Shown: positions 16,944 through 26,521, counted from the first letter of the stretch. The stretch: 52,822 bases of DNA from Sharpea azabuensis DSM 18934 (GCF_000702165.1 NZ_JNKU01000013.1:1-52822), one strand, 5' to 3'. A program made the numbers and translations. Notes: generated from the letters alone by a model not told the origin.

Positions 16944-17407
16944 ATGAAAGACGAAGAACTTGTAGCCTATTACCACGATATCTATGTCTATGCCTACAGT
17001 TTATCGAAATCCCCACATGAAGCTGAGGATATCGCCCAAGAAACCATGCTGAAAGCCATCAGCAACATCTCTTCGTTTGATGGACGTAAGGATATTCGTG
17101 CCTGGCTTTTTACGATTGCCCGCAAATCTTTTACAACAAGAAGCGCAAAGACAAACGTATCATATTGGAAGACTTTAGTGCTTCACCCATTCAAGATAGC
17201 GGAATACATTTTCAAGAAACCCTCGTCCAACACGAACAAGCTAAGCAGATTCATCAATACTTGCATAATATGAAAGAGCCCTACAAAGAAGTCTTTACCT
17301 TAAGAGTATTTGGTGAACTTTTTGGGACGAGTGAAAACTGGGTACGGGTGATATTTTATCGGTCGAAGAATGAAATCAAACATTATATGGAGGATAATTA
17401 TGAATAA
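16944..17407 (+). pseudogene. ECF sigma factor, broken by a frameshift and an in-frame deletion
   Basis: The first frame encodes a sigma-70 region 2 (YYHDIYVYAYSLSKSPHEAE, DIAQETMLKAI, IRAWLFTIAR). After the T4 run at 17129-17132 the frame must shift: adding one T restores SFYNKKRKDKRIILEDFS, leading into region 4 (EPYKEVFTLRVFGEL...). Region 4 is also damaged. FGEL joins directly to FGTSENWVRV, so the ~8 residues that normally form the front half of the helix-turn-helix are missing (junction near 17320). AAGGAGG precedes the start. The stop overlaps the anti-sigma start by eight bases. Two independent lesions make a functional sigma factor unlikely. Confidence 0.8.
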
Positions 17408-17993
17408 AGAATGTGAAATTACGAGAGACCTGATTCCCTTATATATCGACCATATTTCTAGTGATGCTTCTAAAGACTATGTTGAAGAACATGTTGCGCA
17501 TTGTCCTGAATGCCAAAAAATCCTAAACGATATGCAATCGCATATCACACTTCCCATTGACTATAGCGAGCGGCTTGAAGAAGCAAAGCCCATTACCAAG
17601 CTTAAAAAGACGATCAACCGTAAAATAATCATTACAGCTACAATTTGTGTATTGATTGTTCTCACTTTTGTCTCATCAACTTATATTTCAACAAAAATCA
17701 CTTATGACATTCCTTCAAGCGATGTCACTTTCTATGAAGCCAATGGTAAGCTGTTGATGAAATATAAAGGTCATGGCGCCTTGCTTTATAGTGCCTATGC
17801 CTCCCATATCGAGAACAGTCCAACAAAAGAATGGCATATAAGCTTTACCCAAACATTCTTTGATCGTTACGTCCAGCCCCTCTACAAAAAAGATAAACCA
17901 CAAGTCCTTGATTCGACAAAAGAAGTTAAAGCTGTCTATGATCAAGATGGTCATATCTTGTGGCAAAACAAAAGCTTACCCAATAATGAGTAA
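17400..17993 (+). CDS. Zinc-finger anti-sigma-type membrane protein
   Basis: A 197-residue protein with an N-terminal zf-HC2 domain (CEITRDLIPLYIDHIS, then HVAHCPECQK, supplying the His and two Cys of the zinc site), one transmembrane segment near residues 75-97 (IIITATICVLIVLTFVSST), and a ~100-residue extracytoplasmic domain. Such proteins hold their ECF sigma factor inactive until a surface signal arrives. The start codon overlaps the end of the broken sigma gene and has GGAGG upstream, so the two were translationally coupled. The reading frame is intact even though its partner appears dead. Confidence 0.85.
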   Translation: MNKECEITRDLIPLYIDHISSDASKDYVEEHVAHCPECQKILNDMQSHITLPIDYSERLEEAKPITKLKKTINRKIIITATICVLIVLTFVSSTYISTKITYDIPSSDVTFYEANGKLLMKYKGHGALLYSAYASHIENSPTKEWHISFTQTFFDRYVQPLYKKDKPQVLDSTKEVKAVYDQDGHILWQNKSLPNNE

Positions 17994-18003
17994 GCTTTTT
18001 TCT
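17971..18003. terminator. Intrinsic terminator at the convergent gene ends
   Basis: AAAGCTTAC-10 bases-GTAAGCTTT followed by TTTTCTT. The anti-sigma stop codon is inside the second arm. A-rich sequence on the other side may let it serve the helicase gene as well. Confidence 0.85.
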
Positions 18004-21000
18004 TATTCCTCAAATAAACTCATGATTTCATCATTAGTCATTGTTGTAATAACGCCTTCATTACCTTCAACAAAGGCATCGGCAAGATTCTTCTTTTGTT
18101 CCTGGATGTTCTGGATCTTTTCTTCAATAGAATCCTTCATGATGAGCTTATAGACAAAGACGGTATTCTTCTGACCGATACGATGAGCTCTGTCCGTTGC
18201 CTGTGACTGGGCGGACATGTTCCACCATGGGTCAAAGTGAATAACACCTTCAGCAGCTGTAAGATTCAAGCCCGTACCTCCTGCCTTTAAGGAAATGAGG
18301 AAGACAGTTGAATCATCATTCTGGAAAGCATCCACTCTTTGTTTTCTCTTTTGTTTTGTCGTTGAGCCTGTCAACATATAATACTTAATACCACGTTCAT
18401 GTAATTCCCTAGCCATCAAATCCAATACCTGGGAGAAGGATGAGAAGACAATACATTTCTTATTGTTTTCATGATAGGTATCAATCAAATCAAGAGCTGC
18501 TTCCATCTTGGATGAGATATGTTTGACATCATCAATGATTAATCTTGGTTCACAACAAATCTGTCTGAGTCTTGTCAGCATGGCAAGAATTTCAATACGG
18601 TCTTTCTTGCTGTCCATGCTTGCAAGTTCCTTGTTAGCTTCAACAAGATTGGCATAATAGAGCTTGCGTTCATCTTCTTCAAAGTCAATAGTCAGTGTTT
18701 TTTCAACCTTATCAGGCAATTCCTTTAAGACTTCTTTCTTTGTACGACGCAGGATGAATGGTGAGATAAGTTTCTTTAATTCATTGCTTTTCTCTTCATC
18801 ATGCGATCTAACAATAGGTGCTTCATAAGCCTTTTTGAAATAGTTATAGTTAAAGAGATAGCCTTTATTTAAGAAATCAAAGATACTCCATAATTCAGCA
18901 AGAGAGTTTTCAATTGGTGTACCTGTTAAGGCAAACTTCTGCTTACCATCAAGTTCTTTAACTGACTGGGCATTCTTTGTTTGTTGGTTCTTAATATATT
19001 GGGCTTCATCAAGAATCACAAAATCAAACTTCAAGCCTTTATATAAATCAATATCTCTTCTGATATAGTCATAGCTTGTTACTAAAACATCATAGTCTTT
19101 CGCATGTTCAATGATTTCTTTACGTTTGTCAGCTGAACCCATGACACAGACATTACGTAAATGCGATGAGAATTTATCAAACTCATCATTCCAGTTGAGA
19201 ACAAGCGAACTTGGACATACAACAATACTAAAGTGCTCAGGCTGATTTTCCAACAAGGCAATCATCTGTAAAGTCTTACCTAGTCCCATATCATCCGCAA
19301 GAATGCCACCAAAATGTAAATCGGTCATCGTACTAAGCCATTGGTAGCCATCTTTCTGATAATCACGTAAGATATGTCCAAACTGATCATTAATCTCATG
19401 CTGGTGAGCTTTATAGTTTGTGAGTTCATCAATGATATCTTTGAATGCTTCAGAACGAGCAACTTCAATATGACTCATTTCATTAGCTGTCATATCTAAT
19501 GAATAAGCACGATTGAGATTCATATCAACATGGCCATCTTTTAAGTCTTTAGGCAACAAGTGATAACGATCCATCATCTCATTCACTTCAGCTAATTCAT
19601 CACTCTCAATATAAATCATTTCGCCATTCTTCAGCTTATGATACTTCTTTTTCTTCTTAAAGCTGTTCATTACAGCGGCAAGTTCTTCTTTTGGAATACC
19701 GATAGAATCAATATCAACAGAAAGTAAGTTATTAGATACAGTAATACCTACCTTTACTTTCATCTTAGCCTTTGTACCAATCTTCTTAAGATTATCAGAT
19801 ACATAGATATCAGCATAATTCTGCAAGAAGGCAATACCACGATCTAAGAAATCCATAGACTCATCAACTCTTGTATCAAAATAATAATAGTTTTCATCAT
19901 TACCTGTTGAATGGTCTTCAAGATATTTTAAAACAAGATCAGCTGTAGCTGAGTGTGGTGTATCAGGCTTTTCTATAAGATTAATCTTTTCTTCACTATA
20001 AATGCCTAGGACATTGAAGTATGCTTCTTCTTCTGTATTGATATCGCCATAGATTTCTAGACGGTCTTCTTCTTGGAGATTGATATCACCCTGGAATTCT
20101 ATAACATCCTTGATGGGTGAAATGAGATAGCGGTAGAAGTCATTTTCTTTGTTTAATGGGACATAGATCGTATCATTATTTTGATTGAAGGCTTCTAAGA
20201 GCTTTACAAAAATGCCTCTTTCATCACCTTTAATATAATGAATAATACAATGATAATTTCTTCCATAGGTTAAATAGTAGAGATTGTTTTTGCCAGCAAA
20301 ATAATTATGGACATCTTGATGTTTAATATCGAGACGATAAATAACATCACGATCATTGCGAGTTGTACTAATGGTCATCTTTTCATTATCTTCAACCATA
20401 GTAAGATCTTTGACAGCCTGGGGATTTTCTTCTAGCAAGTGACATAAAGCATCCACCATATAGCCAGAAAACCCAACGGCCTGATTGCCATAGTAGTAGT
20501 CAGTGTTGCGGCGTTGCTGTGCGCGCATAAAGTCATAGATTTTTTTACTCTTTTCATCAAGATCTTGATAATTATGAACCCAGGCAAAATTCTTACCATA
20601 GTTATAAAATTCATGATTATCCATACGGCTGATAAACTGCGCAATATCCTTAATGATATAATAGCGTTCACGGCCGACCTTGAAGCGAATTGTTGAATAG
20701 TTGCGATAATCATGATAGGCAATTATATGTACTGGTTCATGGCTTTCGGAAAATGTTTGATACATCTGATTACGAAAATCATTTGTAAGTGTCTCAGATA
20801 CACTTTCTAGTGCACTAATACGACGATCTTCCCATTCACGTCTTAATTTTTCTTGATATGTCAGTGCTGCTTCTTCCTTACGCTTTCGTGCTGCAGTCAC
20901 ATCCGCTTCATAATCAAACGGGAAATGATTTGGAGCAAGGTCTTGAACAGCGAGAATGACAGCGCCGGCATGGGCACAGGCTGTATAGGCATCATAGAAT

Positions 21001-21227
21001 TCACAGTCACAGCTTGTTTCAATAATCTTGGAGTACTTGGTAACATATATATGTGGTGTATAAATTGTATCATTAACGAATACTGTGCCGACAATTTCAT
21101 AACGATCATGAACAAATTCAATATGAATACGTGTAACAGCACCAGATTCATAAAGCTTACGTGCTAAGTATTGATTTCTTTTTTGTGAGACAGTACGCAA
21201 GAATTCTCCATCAGTAATAAAAAGCAT
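18003..21227 (-). CDS. SNF2-family helicase with SWIM zinc finger
   Basis: A 1074-residue cytoplasmic ATPase of the HepA/RapA-like SNF2 group. Near residue 73-95 a SWIM zinc finger reads CDCEFYDAYTACAHAG. The C-terminal half holds the helicase core: ILADDMGLGKTLQM (motif I), VILDEAQYIKN (motif II), KFALTGTPIENSLAEL (motif III), LISLKAGGTGLNLTAAE (motif V) and QATDRAHRIGQ (motif VI). The long middle region matches the bacterial SNF2-associated domain. It likely remodels protein-DNA or transcription complexes. Monocistronic; faces the anti-sigma gene end to end. Confidence 0.93.
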   Translation of the reverse strand: MLFITDGEFLRTVSQKRNQYLARKLYESGAVTRIHIEFVHDRYEIVGTVFVNDTIYTPHIYVTKYSKIIETSCDCEFYDAYTACAHAGAVILAVQDLAPNHFPFDYEADVTAARKRKEEAALTYQEKLRREWEDRRISALESVSETLTNDFRNQMYQTFSESHEPVHIIAYHDYRNYSTIRFKVGRERYYIIKDIAQFISRMDNHEFYNYGKNFAWVHNYQDLDEKSKKIYDFMRAQQRRNTDYYYGNQAVGFSGYMVDALCHLLEENPQAVKDLTMVEDNEKMTISTTRNDRDVIYRLDIKHQDVHNYFAGKNNLYYLTYGRNYHCIIHYIKGDERGIFVKLLEAFNQNNDTIYVPLNKENDFYRYLISPIKDVIEFQGDINLQEEDRLEIYGDINTEEEAYFNVLGIYSEEKINLIEKPDTPHSATADLVLKYLEDHSTGNDENYYYFDTRVDESMDFLDRGIAFLQNYADIYVSDNLKKIGTKAKMKVKVGITVSNNLLSVDIDSIGIPKEELAAVMNSFKKKKKYHKLKNGEMIYIESDELAEVNEMMDRYHLLPKDLKDGHVDMNLNRAYSLDMTANEMSHIEVARSEAFKDIIDELTNYKAHQHEINDQFGHILRDYQKDGYQWLSTMTDLHFGGILADDMGLGKTLQMIALLENQPEHFSIVVCPSSLVLNWNDEFDKFSSHLRNVCVMGSADKRKEIIEHAKDYDVLVTSYDYIRRDIDLYKGLKFDFVILDEAQYIKNQQTKNAQSVKELDGKQKFALTGTPIENSLAELWSIFDFLNKGYLFNYNYFKKAYEAPIVRSHDEEKSNELKKLISPFILRRTKKEVLKELPDKVEKTLTIDFEEDERKLYYANLVEANKELASMDSKKDRIEILAMLTRLRQICCEPRLIIDDVKHISSKMEAALDLIDTYHENNKKCIVFSSFSQVLDLMARELHERGIKYYMLTGSTTKQKRKQRVDAFQNDDSTVFLISLKAGGTGLNLTAAEGVIHFDPWWNMSAQSQATDRAHRIGQKNTVFVYKLIMKDSIEEKIQNIQEQKKNLADAFVEGNEGVITTMTNDEIMSLFEE

Positions 21228-21300
21228 TTCTCTTCATTCCCCTTTTTTCATTCATATTATTATATCATGCCTTACATATTATTGACTACAAAAACAGCAA

Positions 21301-21333
21301 TAAAAAAAGCAGTCCCCTGCAATCAGGACTGCT
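21301..21333 (-). terminator. Intrinsic terminator of the AICAR transformylase gene
   Basis: AGCAGTCC-loop-GGACTGCT followed by TTTTTTTA on the minus strand. Confidence 0.9.
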
Positions 21334-21341
21334 CTTATTCG

Positions 21342-22520
21342 TTAATGATGGAACAAACGTACATGTGTGAAAGCAAGTACCATATTATACTTATCAGCAA
21401 CTTCAATAACGTTATCATCACGTACTGAGCCACCTGCTTCACCAACATAGACTACACCAGAACGATGTGCTCTTTCCATGTTGTCACCAAATGGGAAGAA
21501 GGCATCTGAACCTAAAACAACATTCTTATTTGTCTTAAGCCATTCTTTCTGTGCCTGTCTTGTGAAGACTTCTGGACGTACTTTGAATGTATCCTGCCAG
21601 TTGTCATCACCATTGACATCCTCCCAGTCTTCTGATAGATAGACATCAATCGCATTATCACGTTCTGCACGTTTTAAAGTATCAACGAATTGAAGATTTA
21701 ATACTTGCGGTGACTGTCTTAAATACCATTTATCAGCTTTATCACCAGCTAAACGTGTACAATGAATACGGCTCTGCTGGCCAGCACCAATACCAATTGC
21801 CTGTCCATCTTTGACATAACATACAGAGTTAGACTGCGTATATTTTAAAGTAATCATTGAGATAATAAGATCTCTAATCGCAAAGTCAGGTAAGTCTTTG
21901 TTTTTTGAAACAATATCAGTAAATAAGTCCGGTGTAATTTCGATATTATTTCTACCCTGTTCAAAAGTTACACCAAAGACCTGTTTTCTCTCTATTTCAG
22001 CAGGTACATAATTAGGATCAATCTGAATAACACAATAGTTACCACGTTTCTTTGTCTTTAAGATTTCTAATGCTTCATCAGTATATCCAGGAGCAATAAT
22101 ACCATCGCTGACTTCTCTCTTAATCAGCTTAGCAGTTACAGCATCACAGACATCACTTAATGCACAGAAATCACCATAGCTGCTCATACGGTCACTACCC
22201 CTAGCCTTGATATAAGCATTTGCGACTGGCGATAATTCTTCATTAGATTCTTTTACGAAATACATTTGTCTTTCAACTTCACTTAATGGTGTACCCACTG
22301 CTACCCCTGCAGGAGATACATGCTTAAAGCTTGCCGCACAGACTTCACCTGTTGCCTTCTTGACTTCTTTGACAAGCTGCCAGCTGTTAAGAGCATCAAG
22401 TAAGTTAATATAACCTGGCTTACCATTCAACACCGTGAAAGGAAGATCCCCATCTTCCATGAAAACGCGTGCTGGCTTTTGATTAGGATTACAGCCATAC
22501 TTCAATTCAAGTTCCTTCAT
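21342..22520 (-). CDS. purH: Phosphoribosylaminoimidazolecarboxamide (AICAR) formyltransferase, stand-alone
   Basis: Carries out the penultimate step of IMP synthesis, adding a formyl group from 10-formyl-THF to AICAR (ZMP). The 392 residues cover only the transformylase half of PurH: KYGCNPNQKPA, ASFKHVSPAGVAVG (catalytic Lys-His region), and the C-terminal SDAFFPFGDNMERAH and GGSVRDDNVI. The N-terminal IMP cyclohydrolase domain of the usual ~510-residue bifunctional enzyme is absent, so cyclisation must be encoded elsewhere. A ZTP riboswitch precedes the gene, and its ligand is the substrate of this enzyme. The start has AGGAGGA upstream. Confidence 0.92.
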   Translation of the reverse strand: MKELELKYGCNPNQKPARVFMEDGDLPFTVLNGKPGYINLLDALNSWQLVKEVKKATGEVCAASFKHVSPAGVAVGTPLSEVERQMYFVKESNEELSPVANAYIKARGSDRMSSYGDFCALSDVCDAVTAKLIKREVSDGIIAPGYTDEALEILKTKKRGNYCVIQIDPNYVPAEIERKQVFGVTFEQGRNNIEITPDLFTDIVSKNKDLPDFAIRDLIISMITLKYTQSNSVCYVKDGQAIGIGAGQQSRIHCTRLAGDKADKWYLRQSPQVLNLQFVDTLKRAERDNAIDVYLSEDWEDVNGDDNWQDTFKVRPEVFTRQAQKEWLKTNKNVVLGSDAFFPFGDNMERAHRSGVVYVGEAGGSVRDDNVIEVADKYNMVLAFTHVRLFHH

Positions 22521-22544
22521 CTTATCCTCCTATTCAATTTTACG

Positions 22545-22648
22545 AAAAAAGAGCCTACTACCCCTGGCGCTTCTTCCTGCCCAGACGGTCGGCTCTACAA
22601 CGATTATACTTCATGTGGTTAATTCCACTTCCGCCAGTCGTATAACTA
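22545..22648 (-). promoter_or_regulatory. ZTP (pfl) riboswitch with terminator expression platform
   Basis: Minus-strand RNA from about 22648 contains ACTGGCGGAAGTGGA and AACCAC (first subdomain), then CCGACCGTCTGGGCA and GCGCCAGGGG (second subdomain). These match the conserved parts of the pfl/ZTP aptamer. GAGCC at the aptamer's 3' domain can pair with GGCTC before TTTTTT (22545-22556), giving a terminator that ligand binding should prevent. ZTP/ZMP accumulates when 10-formyl-THF is short, so control of AICAR transformylase is fully consistent. A TATATTATA-like -10 lies just upstream (about 22650-22660). Confidence 0.9.
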
Positions 22649-22765
22649 CCTATAATATATTATGTTTTCTTCTTTCAATCAAGAATATTTCTAGAAATTT
22701 CAAAAACCACTTCCATCAACATTGAATATCTTTCTTCTCCATCGTTATTATCCTATTTTCTTTCT

Positions 22766-22796
22766 AATAAAAAGAATCACTCCAGACGAGTGATTC
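22766..22796 (-). terminator. Intrinsic terminator of the distal GH1 gene
   Basis: GAATCACTC-GTCTG-GAGTGATTC followed by TTTTTATT on the minus strand, directly after the stop codon at 22803. Confidence 0.9.
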
Positions 22797-22802
22797 ATAA
22801 TT

Positions 22803-24023
22803 TTATTTGTAGAATTGTTGAATTATGTCTTGAGTAAGCTTACCCTCTTTCGCAATTGCACCATAGAACTTGCCACTTTTCTTAAGTGTACGTTTATAAG
22901 TTTCATGATCATAAGTAGCCAAGCCAAATTTAGGCATATATGACCCCCACTCCCAGTTGTCCAACAAGCTCCAATGAAAATAGCCGAGCACTTTTACTCC
23001 TTCGTCCATCGCTTGATGAATAGCCTGAAGCATTGAAGCTATATAGATTATACGATAGCGATCATGTCTTGTGGCGATGCCATTTTCGGTGATAAGTATA
23101 GCGTTATAGATTACTTCAGGACAAATCTCATCACTAAAGAACGGTTCATCAGAAGAATGAAAGTGAGTGGCATTATAGTGATCAAAACGGAAGAGCTTTT
23201 TTCGGCTGTTGATCAGCTGACGAGTATAAACATTAATTGCCCAGAAGTCTACAGAATCCTTAAGTTCAGGTATCATCAATGCATCATGTTCAGGCACAAT
23301 GATTTCCCCCGTACGAATCGCATTGATAAAGAAGCCTTGTTCCATATAATCAATATACTGTGCCATGATCTGATCAGCTTCATCATATGCACGCATCGGC
23401 TGTTTTTGTGCATAGTTAAGAGGAAGTGAAACTGGCTTTGTAGAATATTGTTTAATAAGCTGGTATGCTTTGGCATGATATTGTAGAAGATTGATGCCTT
23501 CGTCTCTTGAATATTCAAAGACGATATTAATTTCATTTAATGTTAGATAATAATCCACATATTGATCATATTCCTGAACAGCTAACTTTACATAACGCAG
23601 CCAATAATCAAGGTTATCCATGATACGAAAAGCTTTCTTCTTTTCAAACCAGACAGGATGAGAATTATGATGTAGCGTTAATGCAACTTGAATGCCTTCC
23701 CTCTTAAGCGAACTTAAAACCTTATGATAGTGTTCAATGGCTTCTTGATTAAATTCACCCTCAACTGGTTCAATACGACTCCATTCCAAAGACATACGGT
23801 ATGTATTAAGATGCATAGCTTTAATAAGTTTAACGTCTTCTTCATACATATTATAGCTGTTACATGCCTTACCAGCCATTACATAACCTGGCTTTTTAGG
23901 AGCTGTTTCTTCATCGTCATAGAAAGAGTTGTTGTTGCCTTCTATTTGTTGGCCAGCAGTTGATACGCCCCAAAGAAAATCTGATGGAAAAACAACGTCT
24001 TCATAATCCTTAATATTAATCAT
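22803..24023 (-). CDS. Glycoside hydrolase family 1 beta-glucosidase-type enzyme
   Basis: A retaining GH1 (beta/alpha)8 barrel, about 406-419 residues, somewhat shorter than the usual 440-480. FPSDFLWGVSTAGQQIEG opens the barrel; TLNEINI holds the acid/base Glu and LITENGIA the nucleophile Glu. Near the C-terminus NWEWGSYMPKFGL keeps the Trp-Glu-Trp sugar-binding motif of enzymes acting on unphosphorylated glucosides, and lacks the Ser-Lys-Tyr phosphate pocket of 6-phospho-glucosidases. I prefer the ATG at 24023 (MINIKDYEDVVFP) because it fits the family N-terminus; an ATG at 24062 is in frame but has no ribosome site. Last gene of the carbohydrate cluster, separated by a 380-base gap. Confidence 0.88.
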   Translation of the reverse strand: MINIKDYEDVVFPSDFLWGVSTAGQQIEGNNNSFYDDEETAPKKPGYVMAGKACNSYNMYEEDVKLIKAMHLNTYRMSLEWSRIEPVEGEFNQEAIEHYHKVLSSLKREGIQVALTLHHNSHPVWFEKKKAFRIMDNLDYWLRYVKLAVQEYDQYVDYYLTLNEINIVFEYSRDEGINLLQYHAKAYQLIKQYSTKPVSLPLNYAQKQPMRAYDEADQIMAQYIDYMEQGFFINAIRTGEIIVPEHDALMIPELKDSVDFWAINVYTRQLINSRKKLFRFDHYNATHFHSSDEPFFSDEICPEVIYNAILITENGIATRHDRYRIIYIASMLQAIHQAMDEGVKVLGYFHWSLLDNWEWGSYMPKFGLATYDHETYKRTLKKSGKFYGAIAKEGKLTQDIIQQFYK

Positions 24024-24062
24024 TTGATTATAATACCTACCTTTCGTTCTTAAAAGCTTCAT

Positions 24063-24441
24063 TATCTAGTATCTTAAAAACAGATACCAGTTAGACAGTT
24101 CATTAACGCCACAAACCGTTTGTAAATGCCTGTACTCAAAGAGCCATTGATAACAGATGGAATACTTATATCAATAGCAATCACAACAAAAAGCTATAAC
24201 ATCAAGCACATTAGCAGATAAAGGTCCTTAATATATCGCCTTCAGGAAGTGATATCATTGCCGCAGCAGAAAGAAAATGATATAAATTATTCACCACTCA
24301 GACTATTAACGAACGATATGCTTCTTTAAGCAATAAGCCATTTCAATTTATGTAATCCAAAGCATCACATGAAGTTATGAATATATAGGATAATCTAGAG
24401 AATGGTTATGTAATTGAATGCCTAACTCTAGACATGTGATA
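24063..24441. other. Intergenic stretch without a recognisable gene
   Basis: No open frame of useful length is seen on either strand. The base composition resembles coding DNA in places (for example TTTCTTTCTGCTGCGGCAATG on the minus strand), so a decayed gene is possible but unidentified. A 9-bp hairpin (CTAGTATCT / AGATACCAG with one G-U pair) lies at 24066-24090, just upstream of the GH1 gene, and could be an operator or leader structure. Confidence 0.4.
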
Positions 24442-25224
24442 CTATAGTTCTTGAAAATCTTTATATGTCACCAACTCAACATTATGTTCATCAAACCAAT
24501 TTTTTACTTCAGCAGAAGTCATAGCTTCTAAGTCCTTAATCCGATATAAATTAAAACTTGAAAATTTAAACAATTGGCTGTCTGCATACCCACAATGACA
24601 AACTAATACACCATATTCATGATGTAAATAATCATTTTTATCTTCGATAATATAGTCTTTTAGACTCGACTGTAATTGATGATCTAATGTTGGCGGAAAT
24701 TTGTACCAACCCATATCTGATGGTGCCATTTTTTCGTTTTCAATTATATCGATAGAATAAGGAACATTATATTTCTTTGCTAAATCTCGGCTGGCTTGCG
24801 TGATTGTTTTTGTAACATATGCATGTGCGTGTAAATAGTCCGGTTTTTTACCAACCAGTTGAATATATTTTTGAATTTGTGCTTCAAACTCCTTATAGAC
24901 CTCTTCATAAACAACATGATCAAAATGATTTTCCTCATTATCAAGCTTTCTATTCATAGAACTAGAAAGAAAAGTACCATCATTTTGTACGAGACCTGGT
25001 ATTTCACAAGAATCTAAAAGTGCTGGCCCTGTTGAGATATTTAAATCAACACCAAAGGCAATATTATTCAGGAATGGCTTTATAAGTCCAACAACTTCCT
25101 CGGTCCATGGCATATTCGCAAACAAGCCTGTATTTCTCACAATGCCAAATTTAATTGCTTCAATTATTCCAAGAGAAACAGCTTTTGTGATTCCATAATC
25201 ATCTGATTGTACTAATAATTTCAT
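24442..25224 (-). CDS. ChbG/HpnK-family carbohydrate deacetylase (YdjC-like)
   Basis: A 260-residue metal-dependent deacetylase of the ChbG fold, which removes an acetyl group from chitobiose-type oligosaccharides or their phosphates. The N-terminal QSDDYGIT gives the metal-binding Asp pair; PDYLHAHAYVTKT supplies the His ligands. The LVCHCGYADSQL segment near the C-terminus is also typical of the family. It follows the PTS EIIC gene by ten bases, so the two are co-transcribed and the deacetylase probably acts on the imported phosphosugar. The exact sugar is inferred. Confidence 0.87.
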   Translation of the reverse strand: MKLLVQSDDYGITKAVSLGIIEAIKFGIVRNTGLFANMPWTEEVVGLIKPFLNNIAFGVDLNISTGPALLDSCEIPGLVQNDGTFLSSSMNRKLDNEENHFDHVVYEEVYKEFEAQIQKYIQLVGKKPDYLHAHAYVTKTITQASRDLAKKYNVPYSIDIIENEKMAPSDMGWYKFPPTLDHQLQSSLKDYIIEDKNDYLHHEYGVLVCHCGYADSQLFKFSSFNLYRIKDLEAMTSAEVKNWFDEHNVELVTYKDFQEL

Positions 25225-25234
25225 GAATATCCTC

Positions 25235-26521
25235 CTAAGAGTTTTCTATTTCGGATTCTTCTTTTTCTAAACATTGCTTATCGTAGATTTTCATAAATGG
25301 CAAATAAACACAAACTGCCAGTACAAAGAAAACTAATCCGGCAATGCAGCCTTGCCATTGGTATGTCATAAGATTGATCAGGAAAAATGGTGTACTTCCA
25401 AAGATCTGAGCACCATTACAATATGGAACTAGCTTCAGCAATTGCAAGAAATATGTTCCAAATACTTGTAAAGCTGGTACAACAATAACCCAAGGTATAA
25501 AGAAAATTGGATTTAAAATCATTGGCAAACCAAAATACGCAGGTTCATCTACTCCAAAAAAGGCTGGAATGAGAGCTAATTTAATAATTGATCGGTTTGA
25601 TTTAGACTTACATACAATTAAGCCAGCTACTAATAATGCGAGTGATCCAGTTCCAACACTTATATGTGTTCCAACAAATGCATGTGGCAATGCTTGTCCA
25701 GCTTGATAAGCAGCCAGATTCTCCAATTGTAATGGCATAAAAATCATCATAATGATTGGTCCAACAGTCATCCCACCATGGATGCCAAAGAACCATAATA
25801 AATACATAAACATAATTATGAAGTAATATCCAACAACTGATTTCCCTACAAAGCTCAATGGAATTCTCACTAATGCATACACTGCATCTTGAACATTTCC
25901 AAATGGCGTTAGGCCAAATAGGAAATCCACAATAGCAAAGAATGTAATCGTAATTACCCCAGGAATTAATGCTGAAAATTGATTTGAAACTTCTTGAGGC
26001 ACTGCTTCTGGTAATTTAATTCTAATATCCTTATCAATACAGAATTTAAAAATGATACCAACCAAAAAGCCAACAACAATTGCTAAGAACATGCCTGATG
26101 CTCCTAACCAGCTAAAAGGTAAATTTAATGGAGAAAATGTCTTTTTATCAGCTACTGTATATGGTGTAACAATTAAGAAAGAAACAACACTTAGAATGCC
26201 TATAGTGATAGCTTGCTTATTAATATTTTTACGATTCGCATATTGATATCCAACACTAAATGTAATAAAGATTGCCATAAAGCCAGTCGTAAATTGATAA
26301 ATAGTTGCTAAAGCTTTATAAAAGGCAATACCAGAGCTCATAAGCCATTTTTGGTATCCACCAATATCAATGCCCTTCAATAATGCTGCGATAGACCCAA
26401 TAATAATGACTGGTAAAATCATCATAAATGAGGAACTAATAATATTTAATGTAACACTTTGAGCAAATAATTCAGAAACTTTCGTTAAGATTTGTTTTGC
26501 TTTTTCATTAAACTTTGTCAT
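25235..26521 (-). CDS. celB: PTS lactose/cellobiose-type EIIC permease
   Basis: A 428-residue polytopic membrane protein with about ten hydrophobic segments. It is the sugar-translocating subunit of a phosphotransferase system of the Lac/cellobiose (EIIC-Lac) type. Family features include SSFMMILPVIIIGSIAALL near residue 30, WFFGIHGGMTVGP near 245, and the substrate-loop PAFFGVDEPAYFGLPM near 320 with its conserved Glu. No EIIA or EIIB is encoded in the window, so phosphate must come from partners elsewhere. It is followed by a ChbG deacetylase and preceded by a 6-phospho-glucosidase, which points to beta-glucosides or chitobiose. AAAGGA lies upstream of the ATG. Confidence 0.92.
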   Translation of the reverse strand: MTKFNEKAKQILTKVSELFAQSVTLNIISSSFMMILPVIIIGSIAALLKGIDIGGYQKWLMSSGIAFYKALATIYQFTTGFMAIFITFSVGYQYANRKNINKQAITIGILSVVSFLIVTPYTVADKKTFSPLNLPFSWLGASGMFLAIVVGFLVGIIFKFCIDKDIRIKLPEAVPQEVSNQFSALIPGVITITFFAIVDFLFGLTPFGNVQDAVYALVRIPLSFVGKSVVGYYFIIMFMYLLWFFGIHGGMTVGPIIMMIFMPLQLENLAAYQAGQALPHAFVGTHISVGTGSLALLVAGLIVCKSKSNRSIIKLALIPAFFGVDEPAYFGLPMILNPIFFIPWVIVVPALQVFGTYFLQLLKLVPYCNGAQIFGSTPFFLINLMTYQWQGCIAGLVFFVLAVCVYLPFMKIYDKQCLEKEESEIENS

